12,944 nucleotides of DNA from Thiobacillus sp. (GTDB lineage Bacteria > Pseudomonadota > Gammaproteobacteria > Burkholderiales > Thiobacillaceae), in contig JANJUT010000035.1 in assembly GCA_024710445.1 (NCBI GenBank), forward strand, positions 1-12,944, written 5' to 3'. Of the stretch, positions 5,771 through 12,944 are shown piece by piece. Both the position numbers and the translations under genes were made by a program. Position 1 is the stretch's first letter; each line of letters opens with the position of its first letter. Under the pieces are notes generated by a model. The model was not told where the DNA came from. It did no database searches and saw only the letters and a list, made by a program, of their open reading frames with translations.

Positions 5771-7096
5771 TCAGTTTTTCCCGGCGTCTTCGTCCAGTGA
5801 CCGCAGATGCGCGAGCTTGTCGGCGATCTTGCCTTCGAGCCCACGCGGGGTGGGCGCGTAAAACTGCTGTTCCTGGATATCGTCTGGAAAGTAGCGTTCG
5901 CCGGCGGCGTAGGCTTCGGGCTCGTCGTGCGCGTAGCGGTAGGCGCGGCCGTAGCCCAGTTCCTTCATCAGCTTGGTGGGGGCGTTGCGCAGGTGGATGG
6001 GCACGTCGCTGGAGGGGTTGGCCTGAACGAAGGCGCGCGCGGCGTTGTAGGCGACGTAGGCGGCGTTGCTTTTGGGCGCGCAGGCCAGATACAGGCAAGC
6101 TTCGGCCAGTGCCAGCTCGCCTTCGGGGCTGCCCAGGCGTTCGTAGGTAGCGACGGCGTCGAGGCAGAGACCGAGTGCGCGCGGATCGGCCAGGCCGATA
6201 TCCTCGCTCGCCATGCGGATGAGCCGCCGCCCAAGATAACGTGGGTCGGCGCCACCATCGAGCATGCGCACCAGCCAGTACAGTGCAGCATCGGGTGCGG
6301 AGCCGCGCACGCTTTTGTGCAGCGCGGAAATCTGATCGTAGAAGGCTTCGCCGCCCTTGTCGAACCGGCGCAATGACTGGGCCAGCGCATTTTCGACGAA
6401 GGCGGTGTCGATTTCTTCGACTTGCGCGGTGCGAGCGGCGGTGTCGAGCTGCTCCAGCAGGTTGAGCAGTTTGCGGGCATCACCGTCGGCATAGGCGGCG
6501 AGCATGGGGCCGACGCCTTCCAGCATCTTCAGTTGCGGCAGTTCGTGCAGCGCGCGCTGCATCAGCAGGCCGAGTTCGTCGGGTGTGAGCGATTTCAGCA
6601 CATAGACCTGGGCGCGCGACAGCAGCGCGCCGACGACTTCGAACGAGGGGTTTTCGGTGGTGGCGCCAATGAAGGTGAACAGCCCGGATTCGACGTGCGG
6701 CAAAAACGCATCCTGCTGCGACTTGTTGAAGCGGTGGACTTCGTCGACGAACAGAATGGTGGTGCGGCCCAAAGACTGGTTGATGCGCGCGCGCTCGACG
6801 GCTTCGCGGATGTCCTTGACGCCGCTGAGCACGGCGGATATGGCGATGAAGTCAGCGCCGAAGGCCTCGGCGGTCAGTCGTGCCAGCGTGGTCTTGCCCA
6901 CGCCCGGCGGTCCCCACAGGATCATCGAATGCAGCTTGCCGGAATCGAAGGCGAGCCTGAGCGGCTTGCCCGGCCCCAGCAGATGGGTTTGCCCGACGAC
7001 GTCGGCCAGCGTGTGCGGGCGCAGACGTTCGGCCAGCGGCGCATGGGAATCGAGCGCCGGTTTGGGTGCGCCCGATTGAAACAGATCGTCAGTCAC
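5771..7096 (-). CDS. rarA: RarA/MgsA replication-associated recombination AAA+ ATPase
   Basis: A 441-aa AAA+ ATPase related to the clamp-loader/RuvB class that acts at stalled replication forks. Walker A GPPGVGKT is at residues 62-69, Walker [11 protein letters not shown] at 114-123, sensor-1 region [10 protein letters not shown] at 144-153, and LLSRAQVY, holding the likely arginine finger, at 158-165. The C-terminal RarA-specific tetramerisation part ([22 protein letters not shown]) is present and length is normal. I chose GTG 7096, giving MTDDLFQSG, because it follows from an 8-nt overlap with the lolA stop and matches family N-termini; a longer frame to 7147 would lie wholly inside lolA. 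lolA-rarA is a conserved pair, but the serS gene that often follows (as in E. coli) is absent here. Translation is probably coupled to lolA. Confidence 0.93.
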   Translation of the reverse strand: MTDDLFQSGAPKPALDSHAPLAERLRPHTLADVVGQTHLLGPGKPLRLAFDSGKLHSMILWGPPGVGKTTLARLTAEAFGADFIAISAVLSGVKDIREAVERARINQSLGRTTILFVDEVHRFNKSQQDAFLPHVESGLFTFIGATTENPSFEVVGALLSRAQVYVLKSLTPDELGLLMQRALHELPQLKMLEGVGPMLAAYADGDARKLLNLLEQLDTAARTAQVEEIDTAFVENALAQSLRRFDKGGEAFYDQISALHKSVRGSAPDAALYWLVRMLDGGADPRYLGRRLIRMASEDIGLADPRALGLCLDAVATYERLGSPEGELALAEACLYLACAPKSNAAYVAYNAARAFVQANPSSDVPIHLRNAPTKLMKELGYGRAYRYAHDEPEAYAAGERYFPDDIQEQQFYAPTPRGLEGKIADKLAHLRSLDEDAGKN

Positions 7097-7697
7097 CAAT
7101 GAGGTCGGCGCCTTTGGGCGGCGTGAACATGAAACGCGACGCTGCAATGTCGGGATTGCGGGAAAACCGTGACAGTTTCAGTATGGTGCGCTGGCCGAAG
7201 TAATCGAACATTTCCATTTGCACCAGAACATCGCCCTTGAACCCCATGCGGATGCGCTCGAATGTGGTGTCGCGGTTTTTCGGGATGGCTTCCAGCCATT
7301 CCAGGCCACCACGTTCGCCTGCATTTTTCAGGCTGAAGTATTTCTCGATGGCATCGTCGCCAGCCAGCAAGGCTGCCGGGGTGCCGGCGACCACTTCACC
7401 CAGCGGCTTGACGGTGACCTGGTCCAGATCGAGATCGTATAGCCACAGCTTGACGCCATCGCCCACAATGACCTGTTCATAGGGTTGAGTGTAGTCCCAG
7501 CGAAATTTACCTGGACGGGCAAACGCCATCTTGCCGCTGGCCTGCTGGGTCACGCGCCCGGACTTGTCCGACACGGTCTGGCTGAAATCAGCCTCGGCGG
7601 TTTTGGCGCCGGCAATAAAGGCCTTGAGGCGTTCGATGCCCCCCGCATGGGCCGTGCCGCTCAAAGCAAATGCCGCCAGCAGAATCAATACACGCAT
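7089..7697 (-). CDS. lolA: Outer-membrane lipoprotein carrier protein LolA
   Basis: A 202-aa periplasmic chaperone that takes lipoproteins from LolCDE and carries them to LolB in the outer membrane. The start at 7697 gives a clean signal peptide, [18 protein letters not shown], with cleavage after Ala18; the frame is open further upstream but that would add 20 residues before the signal peptide and cross the terminator. The mature protein has the LolA core: [50 protein letters not shown], and the C-terminal [15 protein letters not shown]. Length agrees with the family. Its SD is weak (CGGGAT). It overlaps rarA by 8 nt. The terminator of the upstream gene ends 16 bp before the ATG, leaving very little room for a promoter. 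The glycine-zipper lipoprotein nearby is a plausible cargo, though any outer-membrane lipoprotein would be. Confidence 0.94.
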   Translation of the reverse strand: MRVLILLAAFALSGTAHAGGIERLKAFIAGAKTAEADFSQTVSDKSGRVTQQASGKMAFARPGKFRWDYTQPYEQVIVGDGVKLWLYDLDLDQVTVKPLGEVVAGTPAALLAGDDAIEKYFSLKNAGERGGLEWLEAIPKNRDTTFERIRMGFKGDVLVQMEMFDYFGQRTILKLSRFSRNPDIAASRFMFTPPKGADLIGD

Positions 7698-7713
7698 ACA
7701 GTTATATATCCCG

Positions 7714-7743
7714 AAAAAAAAGTGCGCCCACCGGGCGCACTTT
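7714..7743 (-). terminator. Strong intrinsic terminator after the DUF2892 gene
   Basis: AAAGTGCGCCC (7719-7729) and GGGCGCACTTT (7733-7743) form a perfect 11-bp stem with a 3-nt loop. On the minus strand the stem is followed by eight T residues counting the last stem base. It is clearly oriented to stop minus-strand transcripts arriving from the DUF2892 gene, 27 bp after its stop. Confidence 0.9.
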
Positions 7744-7769
7744 AAATGACCTTGCAACGCTGCGAAAGT

Positions 7770-7976
7770 TTACTTCACTTTGCAGGTTTTAACGCCTACC
7801 AGCTTATAGGCTGGACACCAACCGAAAGCGGCGGTGAGTATCAGAACAAAGCCAACCATGCCTGCCGGAACCATCCAGGCATCAGCTCCCGGCAAATTCG
7901 ACATCGCATAATAGATCAGTCCACCACCTACCACTGCGCGGATCAAGCGATCCACTCCTCCGACGTTCTTTGCCAT
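7770..7976 (-). CDS. Small inner-membrane protein, DUF2892/YgaP-like
   Basis: A 68-aa protein with two membrane segments, about residues 12-28 (IRAVVGGGLIYYAMS) and 35-52 (MVPAGMVGFVLILTAAFG). The C-terminal signature FGWCPAYKLVGVKTC, with Cys54 and Cys65, is typical of the DUF2892 family, found alone or fused to rhodanese domains as in YgaP. The start at 7976 has a near-perfect SD, AAGGAGG, so expression may be high. It lies after hppA on the same strand, separated by a long hairpin, and ends at a strong terminator. The molecular function of stand-alone DUF2892 proteins is not established. The two Cys could bind sulfur or metal, but that is inference. Confidence 0.85.
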   Translation of the reverse strand: MAKNVGGVDRLIRAVVGGGLIYYAMSNLPGADAWMVPAGMVGFVLILTAAFGWCPAYKLVGVKTCKVK

Positions 7977-8012
7977 GGTTCCTCCTTTAGATTAATTTAA
8001 GTGCATTCGCCT

Positions 8013-8052
8013 GCTTGCGCCCCGGTGCATACGAACCGGGGCCCGCGCAAGC
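8013..8052 (-). other. Long GC-rich hairpin between hppA and the DUF2892 gene
   Basis: GCTTGCG plus CCCCGGT (8013-8026) pair with ACCGGGG and CGCAAGC (8035-8041 and 8046-8052), giving 14 bp with one 4-nt bulge and an 8-nt loop. On the minus strand it starts 11 nt past the hppA stop and is not followed by a T-run. It may protect the hppA mRNA 3' end or partly block read-through; it is not a canonical terminator. Confidence 0.6.
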
Positions 8053-8062
8053 TTAACGCAGT

Positions 8063-10120
8063 TTACCCAATCAGCGGAACGATCAGCAATGCCACGATGT
8101 TGATGATCTTGATCAGCGGGTTCACAGCCGGACCGGCAGTGTCCTTGTAGGGATCGCCCACGGTGTCGCCGGTAACGGCAGCCTTGTGCGCTTCCGAACC
8201 CTTGCCGCCGAAGTTGCCTTCCTCGATGTATTTCTTGGCGTTATCCCATGCACCGCCACCGGTGGTCATCGAGATCGCCACGAAGATACCCGTGACGATG
8301 GTACCGAGCAGCACGCCACCCAGGGCTTGTGCACCAAGGGTGAGGCCGACGATGACCGGAACCGCAACCGGCAGCAGCGACGGAACGATCATTTCCTTGA
8401 TCGCGGCCTTGGTCAGCATGTCGACACAGGTGCCGTATTCCGGCTTGGCCGTGCCTTCCATGATGCCGGGAATGCTCTTGAACTGGCGACGCACCTCCAC
8501 CACCACCGAACCGGCGGCACGACCCACGGCTTCCATGCCCATGGCGCCAAACAGGTAAGGCACCATACCGCCGATGAACAGGCCGATGATGACCATGTGG
8601 TTGGACAGGTCGAAAGTCATGGCAAGTGCTGCAGGATCAATAGCCAGCGCCTGAGCGTTCAGGGCGTGGGTGTAATCCGCGAACAGCACCAGCGCTGCCA
8701 GACCGGCGGAGCCGATGGCATAGCCCTTGGTGACGGCCTTGGTGGTATTGCCCACCGCGTCGAGCGGGTCGGTGATGTTGCGGATGCTTTCATCCAGACC
8801 TGCCATCTCGGCAATACCACCGGCGTTGTCGGTGATGGGGCCGTAGGCGTCAAGTGCCACGATGATGCCTGCCATCGACAGCATCGAGGTCGCGGCGATG
8901 GCAATGCCGTACAGGCCAGCCAGTTCATACGCGCCCCAGATGGCCAGACACACGGCCAGCACCGGTGCTGCGGTCGACTTCATCGACACGCCCAGACCCG
9001 CGATCACATTGGTGCCATGACCGGTGGTGGAAGCTTCGGCAATGTGACGCACCGGGCTGAATTCAGTCGCGGTGTAGTACTCGGTGATCCACACCATGGC
9101 AGCCGTCAGGCCCAGGCCGATCAGAGTGGCGTAATAGAGGTTCAGCGAGGACACCAGCACGCCGTCGATCATCACGCCCTCGCCCATCATCCAGGTGGTG
9201 ATGGGATAGAACGCAATCGCTGCCAGCACGCCCGAGACGATCAGGCCGCGATACAGTGCGTTCATGATCTTGCCGCCGTCACGTGCCTTGACGAAGTAAG
9301 TGCCGACGATGGATGCGACGATGGAGAAACCACCCAGCACCAGCGGATAAATCACCGCTTCGGGGGAGCCGGTAATCATCAGGCCACCGAGCAGCATGGT
9401 GGCGATGATGGTCACTGCATAGGTTTCAAACAGGTCAGCAGCCATACCGGCGCAGTCACCGACGTTGTCACCGACGTTGTCGGCGATCACGGCAGGGTTG
9501 CGCGGGTCGTCTTCAGGAATGCCGGCTTCGACCTTGCCCACCAGATCGGCGCCGACGTCAGCGCCCTTGGTGAAGATGCCGCCGCCAAGTCGGGCAAAGA
9601 TGGAGATCAACGAACCGCCAAAAGCCAGACCGACCAGCGCATGCGTCGCATGCTCGGTGGTTTCACCCAGCATCAGGGTCAGCACGGCATAGTAGCCCGC
9701 CACGCCCAGCAGGCCCAGGCCCACCACCAGCATGCCGGTAATGGCGCCGCCCTTGAAGGCGACGTTCAGCGCTGCGTTCAGGCCGTTCTTGGCAGCTTCG
9801 GCGGTACGCACGTTGGCACGCACCGACACGTTCATGCCGATATAACCGGTCAAGCCGGAGAGGAAGGCGCCGAGTGCGAAACCAACTGCCGTTTGCCAGC
9901 CCAGCGCAAAGAAAATCGCGGCCAGCAAAATGACACCGACGATGCCAATGGTGGTGTATTGCCGATTCAGGTACGCGGAAGCGCCTTCCTGTACCGCCGC
10001 CGCAATTTCACGCATGCGGTCATTGCCGGTGGGCAACCCCAGAATCCACTTGATCGACATGATCCCGTACAGCAGCGCGAACACCGCCGCCACGAGAGCA
10101 AACAGCAAACCTTCATTCAT
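8063..10120 (-). CDS. hppA: Membrane H+-translocating pyrophosphatase, K+-independent type
   Basis: A 685-aa integral membrane protein with about 16 membrane helices that hydrolyses pyrophosphate and pumps protons across the inner membrane. The catalytic signatures are intact: [18 protein letters not shown] at 183-200, then [21 protein letters not shown] at 205-225, and near the C-terminus [20 protein letters not shown]. The sequence [10 protein letters not shown] at 457-466 has Lys461 where K+-dependent enzymes have Ala, so this should be the K+-independent, proton-pumping class. Length is typical. The ATG at 10120 follows AAGGAG with 8-nt spacing. Upstream lie three 10-bp repeats and the terminator of the preceding gene, so hppA probably has its own promoter. 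With PPi-phosphofructokinase and adk nearby it fits a PPi-based energy economy. Confidence 0.97.
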   Translation of the reverse strand: MNEGLLFALVAAVFALLYGIMSIKWILGLPTGNDRMREIAAAVQEGASAYLNRQYTTIGIVGVILLAAIFFALGWQTAVGFALGAFLSGLTGYIGMNVSVRANVRTAEAAKNGLNAALNVAFKGGAITGMLVVGLGLLGVAGYYAVLTLMLGETTEHATHALVGLAFGGSLISIFARLGGGIFTKGADVGADLVGKVEAGIPEDDPRNPAVIADNVGDNVGDCAGMAADLFETYAVTIIATMLLGGLMITGSPEAVIYPLVLGGFSIVASIVGTYFVKARDGGKIMNALYRGLIVSGVLAAIAFYPITTWMMGEGVMIDGVLVSSLNLYYATLIGLGLTAAMVWITEYYTATEFSPVRHIAEASTTGHGTNVIAGLGVSMKSTAAPVLAVCLAIWGAYELAGLYGIAIAATSMLSMAGIIVALDAYGPITDNAGGIAEMAGLDESIRNITDPLDAVGNTTKAVTKGYAIGSAGLAALVLFADYTHALNAQALAIDPAALAMTFDLSNHMVIIGLFIGGMVPYLFGAMGMEAVGRAAGSVVVEVRRQFKSIPGIMEGTAKPEYGTCVDMLTKAAIKEMIVPSLLPVAVPVIVGLTLGAQALGGVLLGTIVTGIFVAISMTTGGGAWDNAKKYIEEGNFGGKGSEAHKAAVTGDTVGDPYKDTAGPAVNPLIKIINIVALLIVPLIG

Positions 10121-10131
10121 CGTTATGTCTC

Positions 10132-10161
10132 CTTAAATATCTTTAAATACCATTAAACATC
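10132..10161. repeat. Three 10-bp direct repeats upstream of hppA
   Basis: CTTAAATATC (10132-10141), TTTAAATACC (10142-10151) and ATTAAACATC (10152-10161) follow each other without gaps and fit nTTAAAyAyC. An A-run at 10164-10169 continues the same phase. A period of 10 bp puts all A-tracts on one face of the helix, which predicts a DNA bend or stacked protein sites. The first unit overlaps the hppA SD region. Confidence 0.55.
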
Positions 10162-10163
10162 TC

Positions 10164-10193
10164 AAAAAAGACAGCAGTTATTACCTGCCGTCT
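10164..10193 (-). terminator. Intrinsic terminator after the 71-aa gene
   Basis: On the minus strand AGACGGCAG (10193-10185) pairs with CTGCTGTCT (10177-10169) as a 9-bp stem with one G-T wobble and a 7-nt loop, and the stem runs into six T. It starts 9 nt after the stop of the 71-aa gene and separates the phosphofructokinase unit from hppA. Confidence 0.82.
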
Positions 10194-10202
10194 CTTTTCC
10201 CC

Positions 10203-10418
10203 CTACTCATTGCCTACTGCCAGTCCGCCTTCGAAACGGGTACCCGGTTTGAAACCGAATATTTCATCGAGCCGGAGATCCCGGATACACGTATCGACTG
10301 CCGCCTGGCCGTGTTCGCGCTGCACTTCGGACAAAATCAGTTTGGCTGAATTGCCGTTGTAGAAACCACCAAAGTCAGCCTGCACCTTGAGTAGCTGCCG
10401 CGCGCGGTCAAGTGTCAT
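10203..10418 (-). CDS. Unknown 71-aa protein, second gene of the phosphofructokinase unit
   Basis: I do not recognise a family. The protein is small, soluble and slightly acidic, with no signal peptide or membrane segment. Residues 1-55 look helical (MTLDRARQLLKVQADFGGFY, then AKLILSEVQREHGQAAVDTC) and the C-terminus is loop-like, FGFKPGTRFEGG. The ATG at 10418 has GAGGG seven bases upstream, a good site. It lies 27 bp after the phosphofructokinase stop and ends 9 nt before a terminator, so the two should be co-transcribed. The pattern with Asp-Leu-Arg-Leu-Asp-Glu-Ile-Phe at 47-54 could be a docking helix. A role in PPi-phosphofructokinase function is possible only by context. Confidence 0.72.
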   Translation of the reverse strand: MTLDRARQLLKVQADFGGFYNGNSAKLILSEVQREHGQAAVDTCIRDLRLDEIFGFKPGTRFEGGLAVGNE

Positions 10419-10445
10419 CGATGGACCCTCGATCTCCTGAACGAT

Positions 10446-11750
10446 TTACAACTTGAATGCCGCCAGTTTTTTGGCCACACCAATATTCTTCAGCGTGACA
10501 TACACCGGCAGGCCATCCTTGCTGTATTTCGGATAATCCTCGCCCTGGATCAGCGGTGTCAGGTAACGCTTGCACTTGGGCGTGATGCCGAAGCCATCCT
10601 TGGTGATGAAGTCGCGCGGCATGAACTTCTCGACGTTGGCGACCTTGGACAGCGGCGCCATGCCAATCTTGTACTTGTAGGGCGAATCGGACAGGCGATC
10701 GACCGTCGGCATCACTGAGTTGTGGCCCTTGATCGCAAGTTCGACGGCCTTCTGGCCCAGTTCATAGGCCTGCTTGACGTCGGTTTTCGAGGCAACGTGG
10801 CGTGCGGCGCGCTGCAGGTAATCGGCCACGGCCCAGTGGAACTTGTGACCGTGTGCTTCCTTGATCATGTTGGCTACCACCGGAGCGGCACCACCCAGTT
10901 GGGCGTGGCCAAAGGCATCGCGTGTGCCCTGCTCGGCGAGGAAAGTGCCGTCCGGATAGTGGCAGCCTTCGGACACCACCACGGTGCAGTAGCCGTGCTC
11001 TTTCACCAGCTTGTTGACGCGGGCGAGGAATTTCTTCTGATCGAATTCGATTTCCGGGAACAGGATGACGACCGGAATGCCATGGTCTTCAACCAAACCG
11101 CCTGCAGCCGCAATCCAGCCGGCGTGACGGCCCATCACTTCGATCACGAACACCTTGGTCGAGGTCTTGGCCATCGAGCGCACGTCGTAGCTGGCTTCCA
11201 GCGTGGACACTGCGATGTACTTGGCGACCGAACCAAAGCCCGGACAGCAGTCGGTGATGGGCAGATCGTTGTCGACCGTCTTCGGCACGTGGATGGCCTG
11301 GATCGGATAACCCATCTGCTCGGACAGCTGGCTGACCTTGAAACAGGTATCGGCCGAATCGCCACCGCCGTTGTAGAAGAAGTAGCCGATGTTGTGCGCC
11401 TTGAATACTTCGATCAGGCGCTCGTATTCGCGACGGTTGGCTTCCAGTGATTTCAGCTTGAAACGGCAGGAGCCAAATGCGCCGGAAGGCGTGGAACGCA
11501 GCGCGGCAATGGCGGCTGCAGATTCCTTGGTGGTGTCGATCAGGTCTTCGGTCAGCGCACCGATGATGCCGTTGCGGCCGGCGTAGACCTTGCCGATCTT
11601 GTCCTTGTGCTTGCGCGCGGTTTCGATCACGCCACAGGCCGACGCATTGATCACGGCGGTCACGCCACCGGATTGCGCATAAAAGGCGTTCATCTTTTTA
11701 GCCGCTGTCTTTTTCACTGCTGTCTTTTTTGCCGTCGTTTTTACTGCCAT
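10446..11750 (-). CDS. pfp: Pyrophosphate-dependent 6-phosphofructokinase
   Basis: A 434-aa enzyme that reversibly phosphorylates fructose 6-phosphate using PPi in the cytoplasm; relatives in autotrophs and methylotrophs also act on sedoheptulose phosphates. GGVTAVIN is at 28-35, GGGDS at 128-132, PKTVDND at 156-162 and MGRHAGW at 206-212. Lys157, in place of the Gly of ATP enzymes (PGTIDND), is the diagnostic PPi-type residue. The start at 11750 has GGAG at good spacing. It adds a lysine-rich tail, residues 1-19 (MAVKTTAKKTAVKKTAAKK), before the conserved MNAFYAQSGG; Met20 has no SD, so I keep the longer form. The unit begins here: a terminator lies upstream at 11819-11842 and the 71-aa gene follows. 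No clear -35/-10 pair is visible in 11751-11818, though a GC-rich imperfect hairpin lies there. Confidence 0.95.
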   Translation of the reverse strand: MAVKTTAKKTAVKKTAAKKMNAFYAQSGGVTAVINASACGVIETARKHKDKIGKVYAGRNGIIGALTEDLIDTTKESAAAIAALRSTPSGAFGSCRFKLKSLEANRREYERLIEVFKAHNIGYFFYNGGGDSADTCFKVSQLSEQMGYPIQAIHVPKTVDNDLPITDCCPGFGSVAKYIAVSTLEASYDVRSMAKTSTKVFVIEVMGRHAGWIAAAGGLVEDHGIPVVILFPEIEFDQKKFLARVNKLVKEHGYCTVVVSEGCHYPDGTFLAEQGTRDAFGHAQLGGAAPVVANMIKEAHGHKFHWAVADYLQRAARHVASKTDVKQAYELGQKAVELAIKGHNSVMPTVDRLSDSPYKYKIGMAPLSKVANVEKFMPRDFITKDGFGITPKCKRYLTPLIQGEDYPKYSKDGLPVYVTLKNIGVAKKLAAFKL

Positions 11751-11818
11751 GCTGCTGTCTCCTCAGTTTTTTTGCCGGGCCGTACCGGACCCGCAAATCA
11801 AATACAAATCACATAACG

Positions 11819-11842
11819 AAAAGCCAGCACGCAGGCTGGCTT
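11819..11842 (-). terminator. Intrinsic terminator after the adk unit
   Basis: AAGCCAGC (11821-11828) pairs with GCTGGCTT (11835-11842) around a 6-nt loop; on the minus strand the stem is followed by TTTTCGTT, counting the last stem bases. It lies 7 nt after the stop of the 121-aa gene and oriented to end the adk transcript. Confidence 0.75.
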
Positions 11843-11849
11843 CTCAAGT

Positions 11850-12215
11850 TCAATTATTGCTGTCGACCGGGGCTTCGGACAGACGCTTCACTTCCTCGTC
11901 AGCCTGCATTCTCAGCAGTGTGGTGACACAGTCACCCATGTCGTCATATTCCTCACGGCCCGTCGCGAAGCGATCGCGTATACGGTAGAAGAACATGCTG
12001 CGATAACGTGAATCGTCCGTTTTCGACAACACGAAATGACAACCATGCTCGTTCCAGTACAAGCCCGGGCACAGCGTCAGTTCACGGTCATCAACATAAA
12101 GCCGGATTTCGGTTTCGACATCCTGAATCACGACGTCCCTGCCATAACGCTCCTTCACCGCGCTGGCGACAATCCAGCGCTCGGTGTCGGTTATCGGGGC
12201 AATCTGTCGTGGCAT
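11850..12215 (-). CDS. Unknown 121-aa protein downstream of adk
   Basis: No family recognised. The protein is soluble with no signal peptide or membrane segment. The N-terminal half has alternating beta-like stretches (DVVIQDVETEIRLYVDDRELTLCPGLYW), the middle is aromatic and basic (SRYRSMFFYRIRDRF) and the C-terminus is helical and acidic (QADEEVKRLSEAP). Cys49, Cys59 and Cys95 are spread apart and do not form a metal motif. The ATG at 12215 has only a distant AGG, about 12 nt upstream, so translation may be coupled to adk, which ends 21 bp before it. A terminator follows 7 nt after its stop, making a two-gene adk unit. Context alone suggests a link with adenylate or PPi metabolism. Confidence 0.75.
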   Translation of the reverse strand: MPRQIAPITDTERWIVASAVKERYGRDVVIQDVETEIRLYVDDRELTLCPGLYWNEHGCHFVLSKTDDSRYRSMFFYRIRDRFATGREEYDDMGDCVTTLLRMQADEEVKRLSEAPVDSNN

Positions 12216-12236
12216 TGTTGCAAAAAACCTGGTTGA

Positions 12237-12902
<666 letters not shown>

Positions 12903-12944
12903 TTAACTATGAATATGACAAAACCGCGTTAGCCTAAGCCATGC

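Noticed and set aside
8186..10156. 656-codon plus-strand frame opposite hppA
   Set aside because: It arises from GC-rich codon bias opposite a fully intact pyrophosphatase; the His/Gly/Asp-rich translation has no recognisable fold.
11719..11728. A-AAA-AAG slippery heptamer in the phosphofructokinase tail
   Set aside because: It lies in the right phase for -1 frameshifting, but lysine runs create it by chance and the main frame is intact without a shift.

Overview
The window reads as chromosomal DNA of a GC-rich betaproteobacterium. The pairing of a pyrophosphate-dependent phosphofructokinase with a membrane H+-pyrophosphatase, and the lolA-rarA pair, would suit a Nitrosomonadales or Thiobacillus-like autotroph. 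That placement is inference from gene content and protein style; no rRNA or other taxonomic marker is present. All recognisable genes except one lipoprotein gene lie on the minus strand.

Left part, about 1-4880, accessory in character. It holds the N-terminal 437 codons of a type I restriction HsdR subunit that runs off the left edge, a SohB/S49 membrane peptidase, a VapBC toxin-antitoxin pair, a 346-bp AT-rich gap packed with inverted repeats, and a RES-toxin/Xre-antitoxin pair. Both toxin-antitoxin promoters carry visible palindromes over or between their -35 and -10 boxes, as expected for autoregulation.

Middle, about 4880-7770. A glycine-zipper lipoprotein gene on the plus strand converges on lolA-rarA on the minus strand. 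Between them, just after the rarA stop, lies a short decayed piece of a second RES-family gene, about 79% identical by hand count over 62 bp to the 3' end of the intact RES gene about 2 kb away. The lolA and rarA reading frames overlap by 8 nt. A strong intrinsic terminator ends only 16 bp before the lolA start.

Right part, about 7770-12944, a housekeeping energy cluster read right to left: adk, a 121-aa unknown, terminator, PPi-dependent phosphofructokinase, a 71-aa unknown, terminator, K+-independent H+-translocating pyrophosphatase, a long hairpin, a small DUF2892 membrane protein, terminator. Adk recycles the AMP made by PPi-releasing reactions, the phosphofructokinase spends or makes PPi in sugar metabolism, and the pyrophosphatase couples PPi to the proton gradient. 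The block therefore looks like a pyrophosphate/adenylate module cut into separate transcription units.

I do not see a clearly new multi-gene system. The observations most worth following are the RES remnant beside rarA, the palindrome-rich gap at 3286-3631, the helically phased repeats upstream of hppA, the terminator crowding lolA, the lysine-rich tail on the phosphofructokinase, and the two unknown proteins inside the PPi cluster.
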